This document shows, one piece after another, positions 1-7,760 of a DNA stretch of 12,996 bases. Origin of the DNA: Methylovulum sp. (GTDB taxonomy: Bacteria; Pseudomonadota; Gammaproteobacteria; Methylococcales; Methylomonadaceae); assembly GCA_016919605.1 (NCBI GenBank), contig JACXTQ010000006.1, forward strand, positions 1 through 12,996. Direction: 5' to 3'. The position numbers and the translations under genes are program-made. Position 1 is the first letter of the stretch, and every line of letters begins with the position of its first letter. A model generated the notes under the pieces. The model ran no database searches and was not told the DNA's origin. It saw only the letters and a list, made by a program, of their open reading frames with translations.

Positions 1-931
1 CACGCACGGCGCGGATTTCTTCGGGCAAGATTTCGGGGGTCGGATTGGCCAGGGCCATAATCAGTGGCTTGGCCGCCATGTTTTTGACCATGTCCGGTTT
101 TAACACGCCGCCTGCCGATAACCCTAAGAACACGTCCGCATCCGGTATCAGTTCCGCTAAGGTACGCGCCGGGGTATCTTGGGCAAAACGGGCTTTATCA
201 TCGTCCATCAGTTCGGTGCGGCCTTGGTAAACCACGCCGGCCAAGTCGCTGACAAAAATATTGGCCAACGGAAAGCCCAAATCGACCAGCAAGTCCAAAC
301 ACGCTAAAGCCGCCGCACCTGCGCCTGAAACCACCAGTTTACAATGCTTAAAATCTTTGCCGACCACTTTCAGGCCGTTGAGTATCGCCGCGCTGACGAT
401 GATCGCCGTGCCGTGCTGGTCATCATGGAACACGGGGATTTTCATGCGCCCGCGCAGTTTGCGCTCAATGTAAAAACATTCGGGGGCTTTGATGTCTTCT
501 AGGTTAATGCCGCCAAAGGTCGGCTCTAAGGACGCAATGATGTCACAGAGTTTATCAGGGTCGCTTTCGTTGATTTCAATATCAAACACGTCAATCCCCG
601 CAAACTTTTTGAACAACACCGCTTTGCCTTCCATGACCGGTTTGGCGGCTAAGGGGCCGATATTGCCCAGCCCCAACACCGCCGTACCATTGGTGATGAC
701 CGCCACCAAATTGCCTCGGGCGGTAAAACGGGCGACATTGTGCGGGTCTTCAACGATTTTTTCGCATGTCGTCGCCACCCCTGGCGAGTAGGCCAAGGAC
801 AAATCGCGTTGACAGGTCAGTTGTTTGGTCGGGGTGACGCTAATTTTGCCCGGTTTAGGAAATTCGTGATAATCCAGGGCGGCTTGGTTTAATTGGCGGC
901 ACTGTTCTTCTTTAGGTAACGAGGAATTCAT
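1..931 (-). CDS. maeB: NADP-dependent malic enzyme, MaeB type (5' part, runs off left edge)
   Basis: Reading leftward from the ATG at 931-929, an uninterrupted frame of about 310 codons reaches the window edge. Visible hallmarks of the malic enzyme domain are the LAYSPGVA segment with the candidate catalytic Tyr48, the run NGTAVLGLGNIGPLA at about 81-95, the FKKFAGIDVFDIE segment at about 107-119 with active-site lysine candidates, and a metal-site DDQHGTA segment near residue 165. A glycine-rich SGAGAAA nucleotide-binding turn follows near 197. The family decarboxylates malate to pyruvate with reduction of NAD(P), in the cytoplasm. MaeB-type enzymes have a C-terminal phosphotransacetylase-like domain; it would lie outside the window, so MaeB rather than a short malic enzyme is inferred. 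The start is supported by an AAAGGA ribosome site about 10 bases upstream. Confidence 0.9.
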   Translation of the reverse strand, partial: MNSSLPKEEQCRQLNQAALDYHEFPKPGKISVTPTKQLTCQRDLSLAYSPGVATTCEKIVEDPHNVARFTARGNLVAVITNGTAVLGLGNIGPLAAKPVMEGKAVLFKKFAGIDVFDIEINESDPDKLCDIIASLEPTFGGINLEDIKAPECFYIERKLRGRMKIPVFHDDQHGTAIIVSAAILNGLKVVGKDFKHCKLVVSGAGAAALACLDLLVDLGFPLANIFVSDLAGVVYQGRTELMDDDKARFAQDTPARTLAELIPDADVFLGLSAGGVLKPDMVKNMAAKPLIMALANPTPEILPEEIRAVR

Positions 932-966
932 ATTCAGTGGTTGTCCTTTTACGGTAGGGGGCGTAT

Positions 967-1007
967 CCGTCTGCGCGTTGGCGTTGGCAATCCCTGCCAG
1001 CAGACGG
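967..1007 (-). other. inverted repeat in the leader between the lipoprotein gene and maeB
   Basis: CCGTCTGC (967-974) and GCAGACGG (1000-1007) are perfect 8-bp complementary arms. Inside them TGGCA (985-989) and TGCCA (995-999) also pair around a 5-base loop. The right arms are continuous, so the whole folds as a 13-bp stem with a 10-base bulge (975-984) on one side; the bulge region contains the tandem repeat GCGTTG GCGTTG. In maeB sense the structure ends 35 bases before the start codon. No T-run follows on either strand, so it does not look like an intrinsic terminator. Role unknown. Confidence 0.5.
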
Positions 1008-1033
1008 TATTTAAGGTAAAGGCCGTTAACCTC

Positions 1034-1657
1034 TTACGGTTTTGTCGGGCTGGTTTCAGGGGCGACAGACTCATTGAGCGCCGCTTGGCAACCTTGCCGG
1101 TAAAATTCCAGCGAAGGCGGATAGGCGGTAATGTTAATGGTCAACGAGGTGTCTTTTTCAAAACGGCCGATGGCGGCAACGGCGGCTTGTTGAAAATGGG
1201 CGCTCAAATCCTTGGCGAGTTTTTCTTGGGCTTCATCTTTGCCTAGGGCAAAGGGGTTGTCGTCCAGATTGGTGGTTTCAACGGCCTGTTGCAAAACTTC
1301 AGCCGAAAACGTTTGGATTTTGTTTTCAAAATCGCTGAACACTTTTGTGCCTTGTTCGCGTTTGATGCGCTCCATATCCTCTGGGTTGGCGTAAATCAAA
1401 AAACTGCCTTTTACGCCTTGCGCCTCATTTTTACAGGCAGCCCCATCCATAATCCTGACCAAATTTAATTTCTTGCCGTCCTTAAGCAGGGTCATAGCGG
1501 GATTTTGGCCGGAAAACAGCGCGTTGTCCTGGCTGGCGGGAGCAGGTTGTTTGGCAACGGTGGGGGCGGCTTGGGTGTCTTGTTTGGCTTCTTGATGGGA
1601 ACAAGCCGCCAACGCCAACCATACACCAACCGTCAAAATATTTAAGCGTGTTTTCAT
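1034..1657 (-). CDS. Hypothetical lipoprotein, 207 aa
   Basis: The N-terminus has a charged start (MKTR), a hydrophobic stretch and the lipobox LAAC, putting the lipidated cysteine at residue 19. The protein should therefore be processed by signal peptidase II and anchored in the inner or outer membrane, facing the periplasm. Residues 20-50 are rich in Ala, Pro and Gln, as in a flexible linker. The remaining roughly 150 residues are soluble, with an amphipathic, helix-prone middle and only two further cysteines (75 and 190), which could form a disulfide. I do not recognise the family. An AGGA ribosome site precedes the ATG by about 5 bases. The gene is divergent from the channel gene at 1743/1872 and is followed after 102 bases by maeB on the same strand. 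Confidence 0.85.
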   Translation of the reverse strand: MKTRLNILTVGVWLALAACSHQEAKQDTQAAPTVAKQPAPASQDNALFSGQNPAMTLLKDGKKLNLVRIMDGAACKNEAQGVKGSFLIYANPEDMERIKREQGTKVFSDFENKIQTFSAEVLQQAVETTNLDDNPFALGKDEAQEKLAKDLSAHFQQAAVAAIGRFEKDTSLTINITAYPPSLEFYRQGCQAALNESVAPETSPTKP

Positions 1658-1698
1658 AAAATGTCCTATTGACTAAGGGCGTGGTGGGATAGTTGCGT

Positions 1699-1706
1699 AT
1701 TATAAT
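1699..1706. promoter_or_regulatory. palindromic -10 hexamers for divergent promoters
   Basis: ATTATAAT is self-complementary, so it presents TATAAT on the plus strand (1701-1706) and on the minus strand (1704-1699). It lies in the 85-base gap between the divergent lipoprotein and channel genes. Neither direction has a good -35 at 16-18 bp, so either an activator is involved or only one direction is used. Start sites would fall near 1713 (plus) and 1692 (minus). Confidence 0.45.
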
Positions 1707-1871
1707 CGGTAAAAAAGCATAACTGTTAAGAAAGCACTAAGGATGCGCTGTTATTTTGCAGAAAACCCCCTAAGCCCTGCCTGTGATGTTGAACCATCCG
1801 CTAGCATTTTATCTAAGCGTTATCCCGTTTTTGCCTTGTTCCGTAATGGGCCTTTCCCTTTGCCTGACCTA

Positions 1872-4800
1872 ATGAAATTGATAAATAACCGTGTAACATC
1901 TGTTTATGCAAAGCTGCTTTTGCTGATTTTTTTGTCCTTGTTGATGATTGCCGATATCGAAGCTGTTGCCGCACAAAGCCGTGCCAATGTGCCAAAAGCG
2001 GTTTTGGAAACCAGTAAAGACGCGCTACAGGCCAAAATTGATGCCATCAATGCCCGTCAGGATTTTGATGAAAAAACTAAGGCCAATGTGTTGAAGTTTT
2101 ATCATTCCGCGCAAGATAACCTTGCCAATGTGGAGCTGTTCAAATCCAAAACCGAAGAATTCAAGCTGGCGACCAAGCAAGCCCCGGAAGCCATTAAAAA
2201 ACTGCAAAAAGACTTGCAGCAACTGCAACAAAAACAAGCCAAGCAAAAGCCAGAAGACTTTTCTGGCCTAGTCACCGAAGAGCTTGAACAGCGGCTGATT
2301 ATTGAAAAAGAAAAAGTCAGCAACCTGGATGAGCAGTTAAAAAAATTGGACAATGAACTGGCCTTGCAAAACAACAGGCCGCCTTTGATTCGCCAAGAAA
2401 CGCTCGATGCCCAGCAGGATTTGGATAACAGCCAGAAAAAATTGGAGACTCCATCCATTACCGGATTGAAAGTCGAAGCCGAAGCCGAGCAGTTATCGCT
2501 AAAAACCTTGCTGGATGCCTGTACCGCTGAATTGAAGATGCTCGATATTGAAGCCATCAGCAATCCGGTGCGGGTCGATTTATTAAAGAACCAGTATCAG
2601 CTGTTGGATGTGCAAAAAAGCGCGTTGATACCTGTGCTTGCCGCCATAGATAGCCTATTGGCGGAACGTCGCCAACAGGCCGCCAAACAAGCCCAAGACG
2701 CACTCAGCCAAGCCGAAAAAGACTTGGCCGGCAAGCATCCGGCCATTCAGGCCATCACCCGTGAAAACATCCAATTCAGTAAGGATTTGCAAGCGACCAC
2801 CGCTAAAATAGACGCTTACAACGAGCAGGAAAATCTGCTCGATGCCCAAGTCACCGAAATTGATAGTGATTTTAAAAGTGCCGAAAAAAAAATCAGCCTA
2901 GCGGGCTTGAGTCCGGCCTTAGGCAAAATTCTCCGCGAACAACGGCGTAATTTATTGACCGACATACAGCATGGCGTACAGGCGGAAACCGTCCAAAACG
3001 AGACTGCCGAGACCAGTTTGGCGTTGTTTAAGATAGAAGACAAGCTAAAAAAATTGGCTGATGTCGATCATGCTTTACAGCAAATCATGGACAGTCAAGT
3101 CGATCCGAACATGCCCAATGAATCACGCATGATGATCCAGGCGGAACTGCGGGTATTGATGAACAGCCAAAAAGACTTGCTGAACAAGTTGACGGTGGCG
3201 GATAACACTTTTTTACGGTCTTTGGGCGATTTTGATTTTGCCAGGCAACAAATGATCACCCAAGCGAAAAAATTTGCGGCGTATCTTGACGAACGCCTGC
3301 TCTGGGTACCCAGCTCCGAACCCATTAACGCCGATTTTCTGCCCGGGCTCTATCACGCCTCGCAATGGCTATTGTCGCCGTTGAATTGGATGGGGGTCAT
3401 TAAAGATACGCTAACCGCGCTGTCTTATGATCCCTTTTTGGCCTTTGCCGCCATTTTAAGCTTATTGCTGTTGGTGTTTTGCCAGCGTTGGAGCAAGTTT
3501 CGCTTAATCACCCTGTCGGAACAAGTCGGCAAATTTTATAGCGACCGATTTCTCTATACGGTTAAAGCTTTTGGGCATTTGTTGCTGATAATTTTGCCGT
3601 TGCCGTTAATGTTTTATTATTGGGGCTGGTTTTTAAGCCATAGCCTGCATGTCGCCGAATTTAGCAAAGCCACGGGGGTAGGGTTCCAAGTCGCGGCGGC
3701 TCCCCTGTTCTTCTTGCAATTTTTTTACCGCTTGTTTGCTCCGCAAGGGATTGCACGGAAACATTTCCAATGGCGGCAAGAAACCGCCAGCCTATTCCGG
3801 GGGCAAATCGCCTGGTTGCGCTTTATTACCGTGCCTTGCGTATTTTTGATCAACAGCACGGGCGCATCCGGCGAAGCGTTGTACAGCGATAATATCGGGC
3901 GTTTGGCATTGGTCATCAGCCTGCTGGCGATGGCGGTATTTTTGCGCATGATTTTGCATCCGGCCCGTGGCCTATTGCAGTATGCCATTGCCGCCAATCC
4001 GCAAGGTTGGCTTAACCAGTTGCGTTATTTTTGGTATCTGGGAGCGATTGCATTGCCCTTAACCATTATCGGCTTTGCGGTGGCCGGTTATTATTTGAGC
4101 GCCTTGGAATTGCAACAACAACTCGTCGTCACCCTGCGCTTGGTGTTTTTGATGATGGTGACACACGAAATGGTCTTCCGTTGGTTGACATTGGTGAACC
4201 GGCAATTGGCGATAGAAAATGCCCGGCAAAAGCGGCGATTGTCAGCGTTGCCTGAAAGGCCACAACCCGTAGGTGGCGAAGATGTGACGTTGCCGCTGGA
4301 AGAGCCGCTGGATATACCTAAAATCAACGCACAAACCGTCAAATTGCTGAATGTGTTTATCTGTTTGACGCTGATTATCAGTATTTGGATGATTTGGAAG
4401 AATATCTTTCCGGCTTTCTCATTCCTTGACCATATTGAGCTATGGGAATATCAGGTGACAGTGGACAAGCAAGAGATCATGAGGCCGGTGACTTTGACCA
4501 ATTTGTTATTGGCGGCGATGTATGTGTTTATCACCATTGTCTCGGTGCTGAATTTTTCGGGGCTTATGGAGGTTTTATGGTTTCGGCATTTGACCATAGA
4601 AGCCGGTAGTCGCTATGCTATCAACAAACTCGCCAAATATCTGCTGATTTCCATCGGCTTTTTGTGTGTCGCCAATGAGCTAGGAGGTAGCTGGGAGCAG
4701 GTGCAATGGTTGGTGGCCGCGCTCAGTGTGGGCTTAGGTTTTGGCTTGCAAGAAATTTTCGCCAATTTGGTGTCGGGTATCATTTTACTGTTTGAACGGC

Positions 4801-5279
4801 CTATCCGTGTTGGCGACACCGTCACCATCGGGGATGTCACGGGTAAAGTCAGCCGCATCCAAATGCGGGCGACCACCATTATGGACTGGGATCAAAAAGA
4901 ATTGATCGTACCGAACAAAACGTTTATCACTAACCAGTTAATCAACTGGACGTTAAGCGACTCGATCACCCGCGTGGTGATTCCGGTTGGCCTGGCTTAT
5001 GGCACGGATTTGGAATTTGCGCATCAGCTGATATTGGAAACTGTACAGGACACGCCGTTGGTGCTTGCCGAGCCGCCGCCTGTGGTATTGTTAACCGGCT
5101 TTGGCGATAGTTCCATTAACTTTTCCATCCGCGCGTTTGTCAGCGAAATGTCCCACCGCCTACAAGTCATCCATGATTTGCACCTGCGGCTGGAACGCGC
5201 CCTGCGTGAGCACCATATAGAAATTCCCTTACCGCAAAGGGAAGTACATGTCCGGGAGACAGTGGTTCAGAGGGCATAG
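1872..5279 (+). CDS. MscS-superfamily mechanosensitive channel, MscK/MscM-like, with large periplasmic domain
   Basis: The longest frame starts at ATG 1743 (1178 aa). I prefer ATG 1872 (1135 aa): it begins a textbook signal peptide, a basic MKLINNR start, a run LLLLIFLSLLMIA and likely cleavage after AVAA. The preceding 43 residues do not look like a protein start. Numbering from 1743, residues about 80-530 form long charged coiled-coil helices, as in the periplasmic MscS_porin region. Roughly ten hydrophobic segments lie between about 557 and 1016. The pore-lining helix and adjoining conserved motif are AALSVGLGFGLQEIFANLVSG (about 990-1010), followed by the beta domain (FERPIRVGDTV, VPNKTFITNQLINW) and the family-typical end IPLPQREVHVRE. 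It releases solutes during hypo-osmotic shock at the inner membrane. The length fits MscK (1120 aa) and MscM (1107 aa); I cannot tell which. No good ribosome site precedes either ATG. Confidence 0.9.
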   Translation: MKLINNRVTSVYAKLLLLIFLSLLMIADIEAVAAQSRANVPKAVLETSKDALQAKIDAINARQDFDEKTKANVLKFYHSAQDNLANVELFKSKTEEFKLATKQAPEAIKKLQKDLQQLQQKQAKQKPEDFSGLVTEELEQRLIIEKEKVSNLDEQLKKLDNELALQNNRPPLIRQETLDAQQDLDNSQKKLETPSITGLKVEAEAEQLSLKTLLDACTAELKMLDIEAISNPVRVDLLKNQYQLLDVQKSALIPVLAAIDSLLAERRQQAAKQAQDALSQAEKDLAGKHPAIQAITRENIQFSKDLQATTAKIDAYNEQENLLDAQVTEIDSDFKSAEKKISLAGLSPALGKILREQRRNLLTDIQHGVQAETVQNETAETSLALFKIEDKLKKLADVDHALQQIMDSQVDPNMPNESRMMIQAELRVLMNSQKDLLNKLTVADNTFLRSLGDFDFARQQMITQAKKFAAYLDERLLWVPSSEPINADFLPGLYHASQWLLSPLNWMGVIKDTLTALSYDPFLAFAAILSLLLLVFCQRWSKFRLITLSEQVGKFYSDRFLYTVKAFGHLLLIILPLPLMFYYWGWFLSHSLHVAEFSKATGVGFQVAAAPLFFLQFFYRLFAPQGIARKHFQWRQETASLFRGQIAWLRFITVPCVFLINSTGASGEALYSDNIGRLALVISLLAMAVFLRMILHPARGLLQYAIAANPQGWLNQLRYFWYLGAIALPLTIIGFAVAGYYLSALELQQQLVVTLRLVFLMMVTHEMVFRWLTLVNRQLAIENARQKRRLSALPERPQPVGGEDVTLPLEEPLDIPKINAQTVKLLNVFICLTLIISIWMIWKNIFPAFSFLDHIELWEYQVTVDKQEIMRPVTLTNLLLAAMYVFITIVSVLNFSGLMEVLWFRHLTIEAGSRYAINKLAKYLLISIGFLCVANELGGSWEQVQWLVAALSVGLGFGLQEIFANLVSGIILLFERPIRVGDTVTIGDVTGKVSRIQMRATTIMDWDQKELIVPNKTFITNQLINWTLSDSITRVVIPVGLAYGTDLEFAHQLILETVQDTPLVLAEPPPVVLLTGFGDSSINFSIRAFVSEMSHRLQVIHDLHLRLERALREHHIEIPLPQREVHVRETVVQRA

Positions 5280-5368
5280 GCGAAGCTTAATGTTACATTG
5301 AATTTAGGGCTTTATTTGCCTAGGTTTTGCCGTTTTTTGCACACTTTATTATTTAATCTGCCTATTAT

Positions 5369-5397
5369 TTGACAGATGTTTGCCGTAACAGTACCTT
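5369..5397 (+). promoter_or_regulatory. candidate sigma-70 promoter for the aminotransferase gene
   Basis: A perfect TTGACA (5369-5374) is followed after exactly 17 bases by TACCTT (5392-5397), a weak 3-of-6 match to the -10 consensus. Transcription would start near 5404, giving a leader of about 40 bases. The rest of the 165-base gap after the channel gene is AT-rich, with no clear terminator. Confidence 0.4.
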
Positions 5398-5444
5398 AGA
5401 CTGTTTTTAACCTTACTTAGACACTGGTTGCCCAAGAGCTGTAA

Positions 5445-6629
5445 ATGGAACAATTTCAAAGAATAAGCCGCTTACCCCCTTACGTCTTTAATATAGTCAA
5501 TGAGCTGAAAGCCAAGGCTCGCGCTGCGGGTGAAGACATTATCGATTTTGGTATGGGAAACCCCGACCAACCGACCCCCAAACACATCGTCGATAAGATG
5601 ATTGAGGCGACGCAACGCGAAGACACCCATCGTTATTCGATGTCCAAAGGTATCCCACGTTTGCGTAAAGCCATTTGTAACTGGTATAAGACCCGTTTTG
5701 ACGTGGATTTGAATCCAGAAACCGAAGCGATTGTCACCATAGGCTCTAAAGAAGGCTTGGCGCATTTGGCTTTGGCGACCTTAGGCCCTGGCGATATTGT
5801 CTTGGTGCCTAACCCCGCCTATCCTATCCATCCTTACGGGGTGGTGATTGCGGGGGCTGATCTGCGCCACGTTCCGCTGATTCCCGGTGTGGATTTTTTT
5901 GAAGAGTTGCGCAAGGCGATTGTCGATTGCTGGCCGAAACCGAAAATGCTGATTATCAATTTTCCCGGCAACCCGACTGCGCAATGCGTGGAATTGGACT
6001 TTTTTGAGAAAATCATCGCTTTGGCGAAAGAGCATAATATTTGGGTGGTGCATGATATTGCCTATGTCGATATTGTGTTTGACGGCTACAAAGCCCCGTC
6101 CATCCTGCAAATCGAAGGCGCGAAAGACATTGCCGTAGAATTCTTCTCCATGTCAAAAAGCTACAATATGCCTGGCTGGCGCGTCGGTTTTATGTGCGGC
6201 AATAAAGAACTGGTTTCGGCGCTGGCTCGGATTAAATCTTATCTGGACTATGGTACGTTTACGCCGATACAAATCGCCGCCATTGCCGCGCTTGAAGGCC
6301 CGCAAGATTGTGTGGCGGAGATTGCCGACATGTACCGCAAACGCCGTGATGTCTTATGTGATGGTTTGGCCGCCGCTGGTTGGCCGGTTGAAAAACCTAA
6401 AGCCACCATGTTTGTGTGGGCAAAAATCCCCGAAGCCTATCGAGCTATGGGGTCATTGGAGTTTTCCAAAAAATTATTGTTGGAAGCCAAAGTCGCGGTG
6501 GCTCCCGGTATTGGCTTCGGGCAATACGGCGATGACCATGTGCGTTTTGGCCTGATTGAGAACGAACACCGTACCCGCCAAGCGATACGCGGTATCCGTA
6601 TGATGATGAAGAAAGATCAGGTAGTGTAG
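5445..6629 (+). CDS. alaC: Pyridoxal-phosphate aminotransferase, AlaC-like (glutamate-pyruvate transaminase)
   Basis: This 394-residue protein is a fold-type I, class I/II aminotransferase. The N-terminus contains the substrate-loop segment DFGMGNPDQPTP. NFPGNPTAQ (about 167-175) is the conserved NxPGNPT motif, with Asn contacting the cofactor. HDIAYVDIVFDG carries the Asp and Tyr that bind the PLP ring. SMSKSYNMPGWRVGF (235-249) holds the Schiff-base lysine, Lys238, and the phosphate-binding Arg. Arg367 in VRFGLIEN is the expected arginine for the substrate carboxylate. The close resemblance, including the start MEQFQRISRLPPYVF, is to AlaC (YfdZ), which makes alanine from pyruvate and glutamate. 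Related enzymes use other substrates, so specificity is inferred. AAGAG lies 6 bases before the ATG. In many gammaproteobacteria this gene precedes homoserine dehydrogenase; here it stands alone. Confidence 0.9.
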   Translation: MEQFQRISRLPPYVFNIVNELKAKARAAGEDIIDFGMGNPDQPTPKHIVDKMIEATQREDTHRYSMSKGIPRLRKAICNWYKTRFDVDLNPETEAIVTIGSKEGLAHLALATLGPGDIVLVPNPAYPIHPYGVVIAGADLRHVPLIPGVDFFEELRKAIVDCWPKPKMLIINFPGNPTAQCVELDFFEKIIALAKEHNIWVVHDIAYVDIVFDGYKAPSILQIEGAKDIAVEFFSMSKSYNMPGWRVGFMCGNKELVSALARIKSYLDYGTFTPIQIAAIAALEGPQDCVAEIADMYRKRRDVLCDGLAAAGWPVEKPKATMFVWAKIPEAYRAMGSLEFSKKLLLEAKVAVAPGIGFGQYGDDHVRFGLIENEHRTRQAIRGIRMMMKKDQVV

Positions 6630-6683
6630 GGCAAGAGCCGGATACAAGGCAGGTAAGTCTGTTTCCGGCAGTTACGTTAAAAT

Positions 6684-6707
6684 GCGGCGATAAAGCCTTA
6701 TCGCCGC
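6684..6707. terminator. perfect 10-bp hairpin after alaC, possible terminator
   Basis: GCGGCGATAA (6684-6693) and TTATCGCCGC (6698-6707) are perfectly complementary around a 4-base loop. On the plus strand it is followed by CAGTTTAAG, a poor T-tract. On the minus strand it is followed by ATTTTAACG, slightly better. It could end alaC transcription or catch readthrough from the convergent EVE gene. A weaker inverted repeat, GCCGGA/TCCGGC (6637-6642, 6664-6669), lies just upstream. Confidence 0.5.
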
Positions 6708-6738
6708 CAGTTTAAGCCATGAGCCTAAAGGACAACAC

Positions 6739-6942
6739 ATGCAAAAATTAATCCTCCCCGCGTTGCTCTGCGTTTTGCTTCAAGGCTGCACCGCGCAGAA
6801 GGTCTATGATGCCGCCCAAGGCGCGCGTCTGGACCAATGTGCCAGAATTGCCGACAACACCGAACGGGCGCGGTGCTATGATACCGCCACCCAATCGTAT
6901 GACCGCTATGAACAAGGCCAACAAGAAAAGCCCAAGAACTAA
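6739..6942 (+). CDS. Small lipoprotein, 67 aa
   Basis: The N-terminus MQKLILPALLCVLLQGC is a lipoprotein signal peptide with lipobox LQGC, lipidated Cys17 and Thr at +2, so outer-membrane sorting is expected. The mature part is about 50 residues, polar, with two cysteines (34 and 46) in a Cys-x11-Cys arrangement and a hydrophilic Gln/Lys-rich tail. I do not recognise a named family. An AAAGGA ribosome site 8 bases before the ATG makes the start solid. It lies 109 bases after alaC, beyond the hairpin at 6684-6707, so it is probably transcribed separately or by readthrough. It converges on the EVE gene with a 30-base gap. Confidence 0.8.
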   Translation: MQKLILPALLCVLLQGCTAQKVYDAAQGARLDQCARIADNTERARCYDTATQSYDRYEQGQQEKPKN

Positions 6943-6972
6943 GTGTTGGGCAAAGAGTAAATAGACAGCAGG

Positions 6973-7431
6973 TTATTCCAACGCCAAAATAAACTGCCAT
7001 TGTTCCTCACTGACCGGCATGACCGACAAGCGGTTGCCGCGCTTGATTAAGGCTAGCCCCGTGAGTTCTGGCTTTAGTTTCAGCTCTTGTAGGGTGATCG
7101 TGCGTGATAAGGTTTTAACATAGCGGACATCGATGCTGAACCAACGCGGATTGGCTGGGTCGCTGATGCGGTCAAAATGCTTGTCATTAGGGTCAAATGC
7201 CGAAAGGTCGGGATAACTTTCTTTTGCCACTTCCATAATGCCGACAATTCCAGGTTCGGCGCAGTTGGAATGGTAAAAAAACACTCGATCACCCAGTTTC
7301 ATCGCATCCCGTATCATATTGCGTGCCTGATAATTGCGCACCCCGTCCCAAGGCTCCAACTGTCCCGGACGGTTAACCAAATCGGAGATGCTGAATACGT
7401 CAGGTTCAGATTTCATTAGCCAGTAGTTCAT
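6973..7431 (-). CDS. EVE domain-containing protein
   Basis: The 152 residues match the EVE (PUA-like) fold throughout: the start MNYWLMKSEPDVFSISDL, the signature PWDGVRNYQARN (27-38), the strand GDRVFFYHSN (47-56), and the later segments DPANPRWFSIDVRYV and LALIKRGNRLSVMPVSEEQW. Length is typical of single-domain bacterial members. Structurally characterised relatives (human THYN1 and YTH-like folds) have an aromatic pocket that flips out modified bases such as 5-methylcytosine, so binding of modified nucleic acid is a family-level expectation, not something seen here. An AAGG site lies about 8 bases before the ATG. The gene is monocistronic and convergent with the small lipoprotein gene. 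Confidence 0.92.
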   Translation of the reverse strand: MNYWLMKSEPDVFSISDLVNRPGQLEPWDGVRNYQARNMIRDAMKLGDRVFFYHSNCAEPGIVGIMEVAKESYPDLSAFDPNDKHFDRISDPANPRWFSIDVRYVKTLSRTITLQELKLKPELTGLALIKRGNRLSVMPVSEEQWQFILALE

Positions 7432-7760
7432 AATAATACCTTGTTTATTTTGTAATTAATGCTGATATAAAATCAGTGTCATTGACGAGTATCGACAACT
7501 AAAAGCATTAAAAAATCCTTTTGCATTAACAATTTATCTGTTATTTTTTAAGTCATTTAAAATCAAGCAATTAAAAAATGTTATTGGGCTTCCCCCCTTT
7601 TGAGAGCGTCATGTCCGATTCGCAAAAATAATTGAAAATTTGTTTTTATGTACTTGATGATTGATGTCTAAACGTTTTGCCGTGTGGTTATCGGCAATAA
7701 ATTGTATAATGTTCGATTTGTTGCACCCTGTCCCTAACTTAACCGAATTCAAAAAACGCT
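7432..7760. other. intergenic region between EVE gene and ychF
   Basis: This 329-base AT-rich gap separates divergent genes. I find no supportable ORF. It contains a small hairpin CTGAT-ATAAA-ATCAG (7462-7476) near the EVE start, several A/T runs, and the ychF promoter elements described separately. A noncoding RNA cannot be excluded but nothing points to one. Confidence 0.6.
7677..7710 (+). promoter_or_regulatory. ychF promoter -10 with overlapping inverted repeat
   Basis: A perfect TATAAT (7705-7710) lies 50 bases before the ychF ATG. No good -35 sits at 16-18 bp. Just upstream, TTGCCG (7677-7682) and CGGCAA (7692-7697) form a perfect 6-bp inverted repeat with a 9-base spacer, placed across the -35 region, so it could be a regulator site. 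The assignment is positional. Confidence 0.5.

Noticed and set aside
2102..2563. 153-codon minus-strand ORF, very rich in Ser, Cys and Phe
   Set aside because: It is the antisense shadow of the Lys/Glu/Leu-rich coiled coil of the channel protein.
6725..7000. 91-codon minus-strand ORF across the small lipoprotein
   Set aside because: Antisense to a gene with a clear signal peptide and ribosome site, and it overlaps the 3' end of the EVE gene.
6973..7431. EVE-domain protein as part of the restriction island
   Set aside because: EVE proteins can accompany restriction systems, but this gene lies among core-like genes, separated from the island by ychF and tRNA-Met, so physical linkage is not evidence of shared function.
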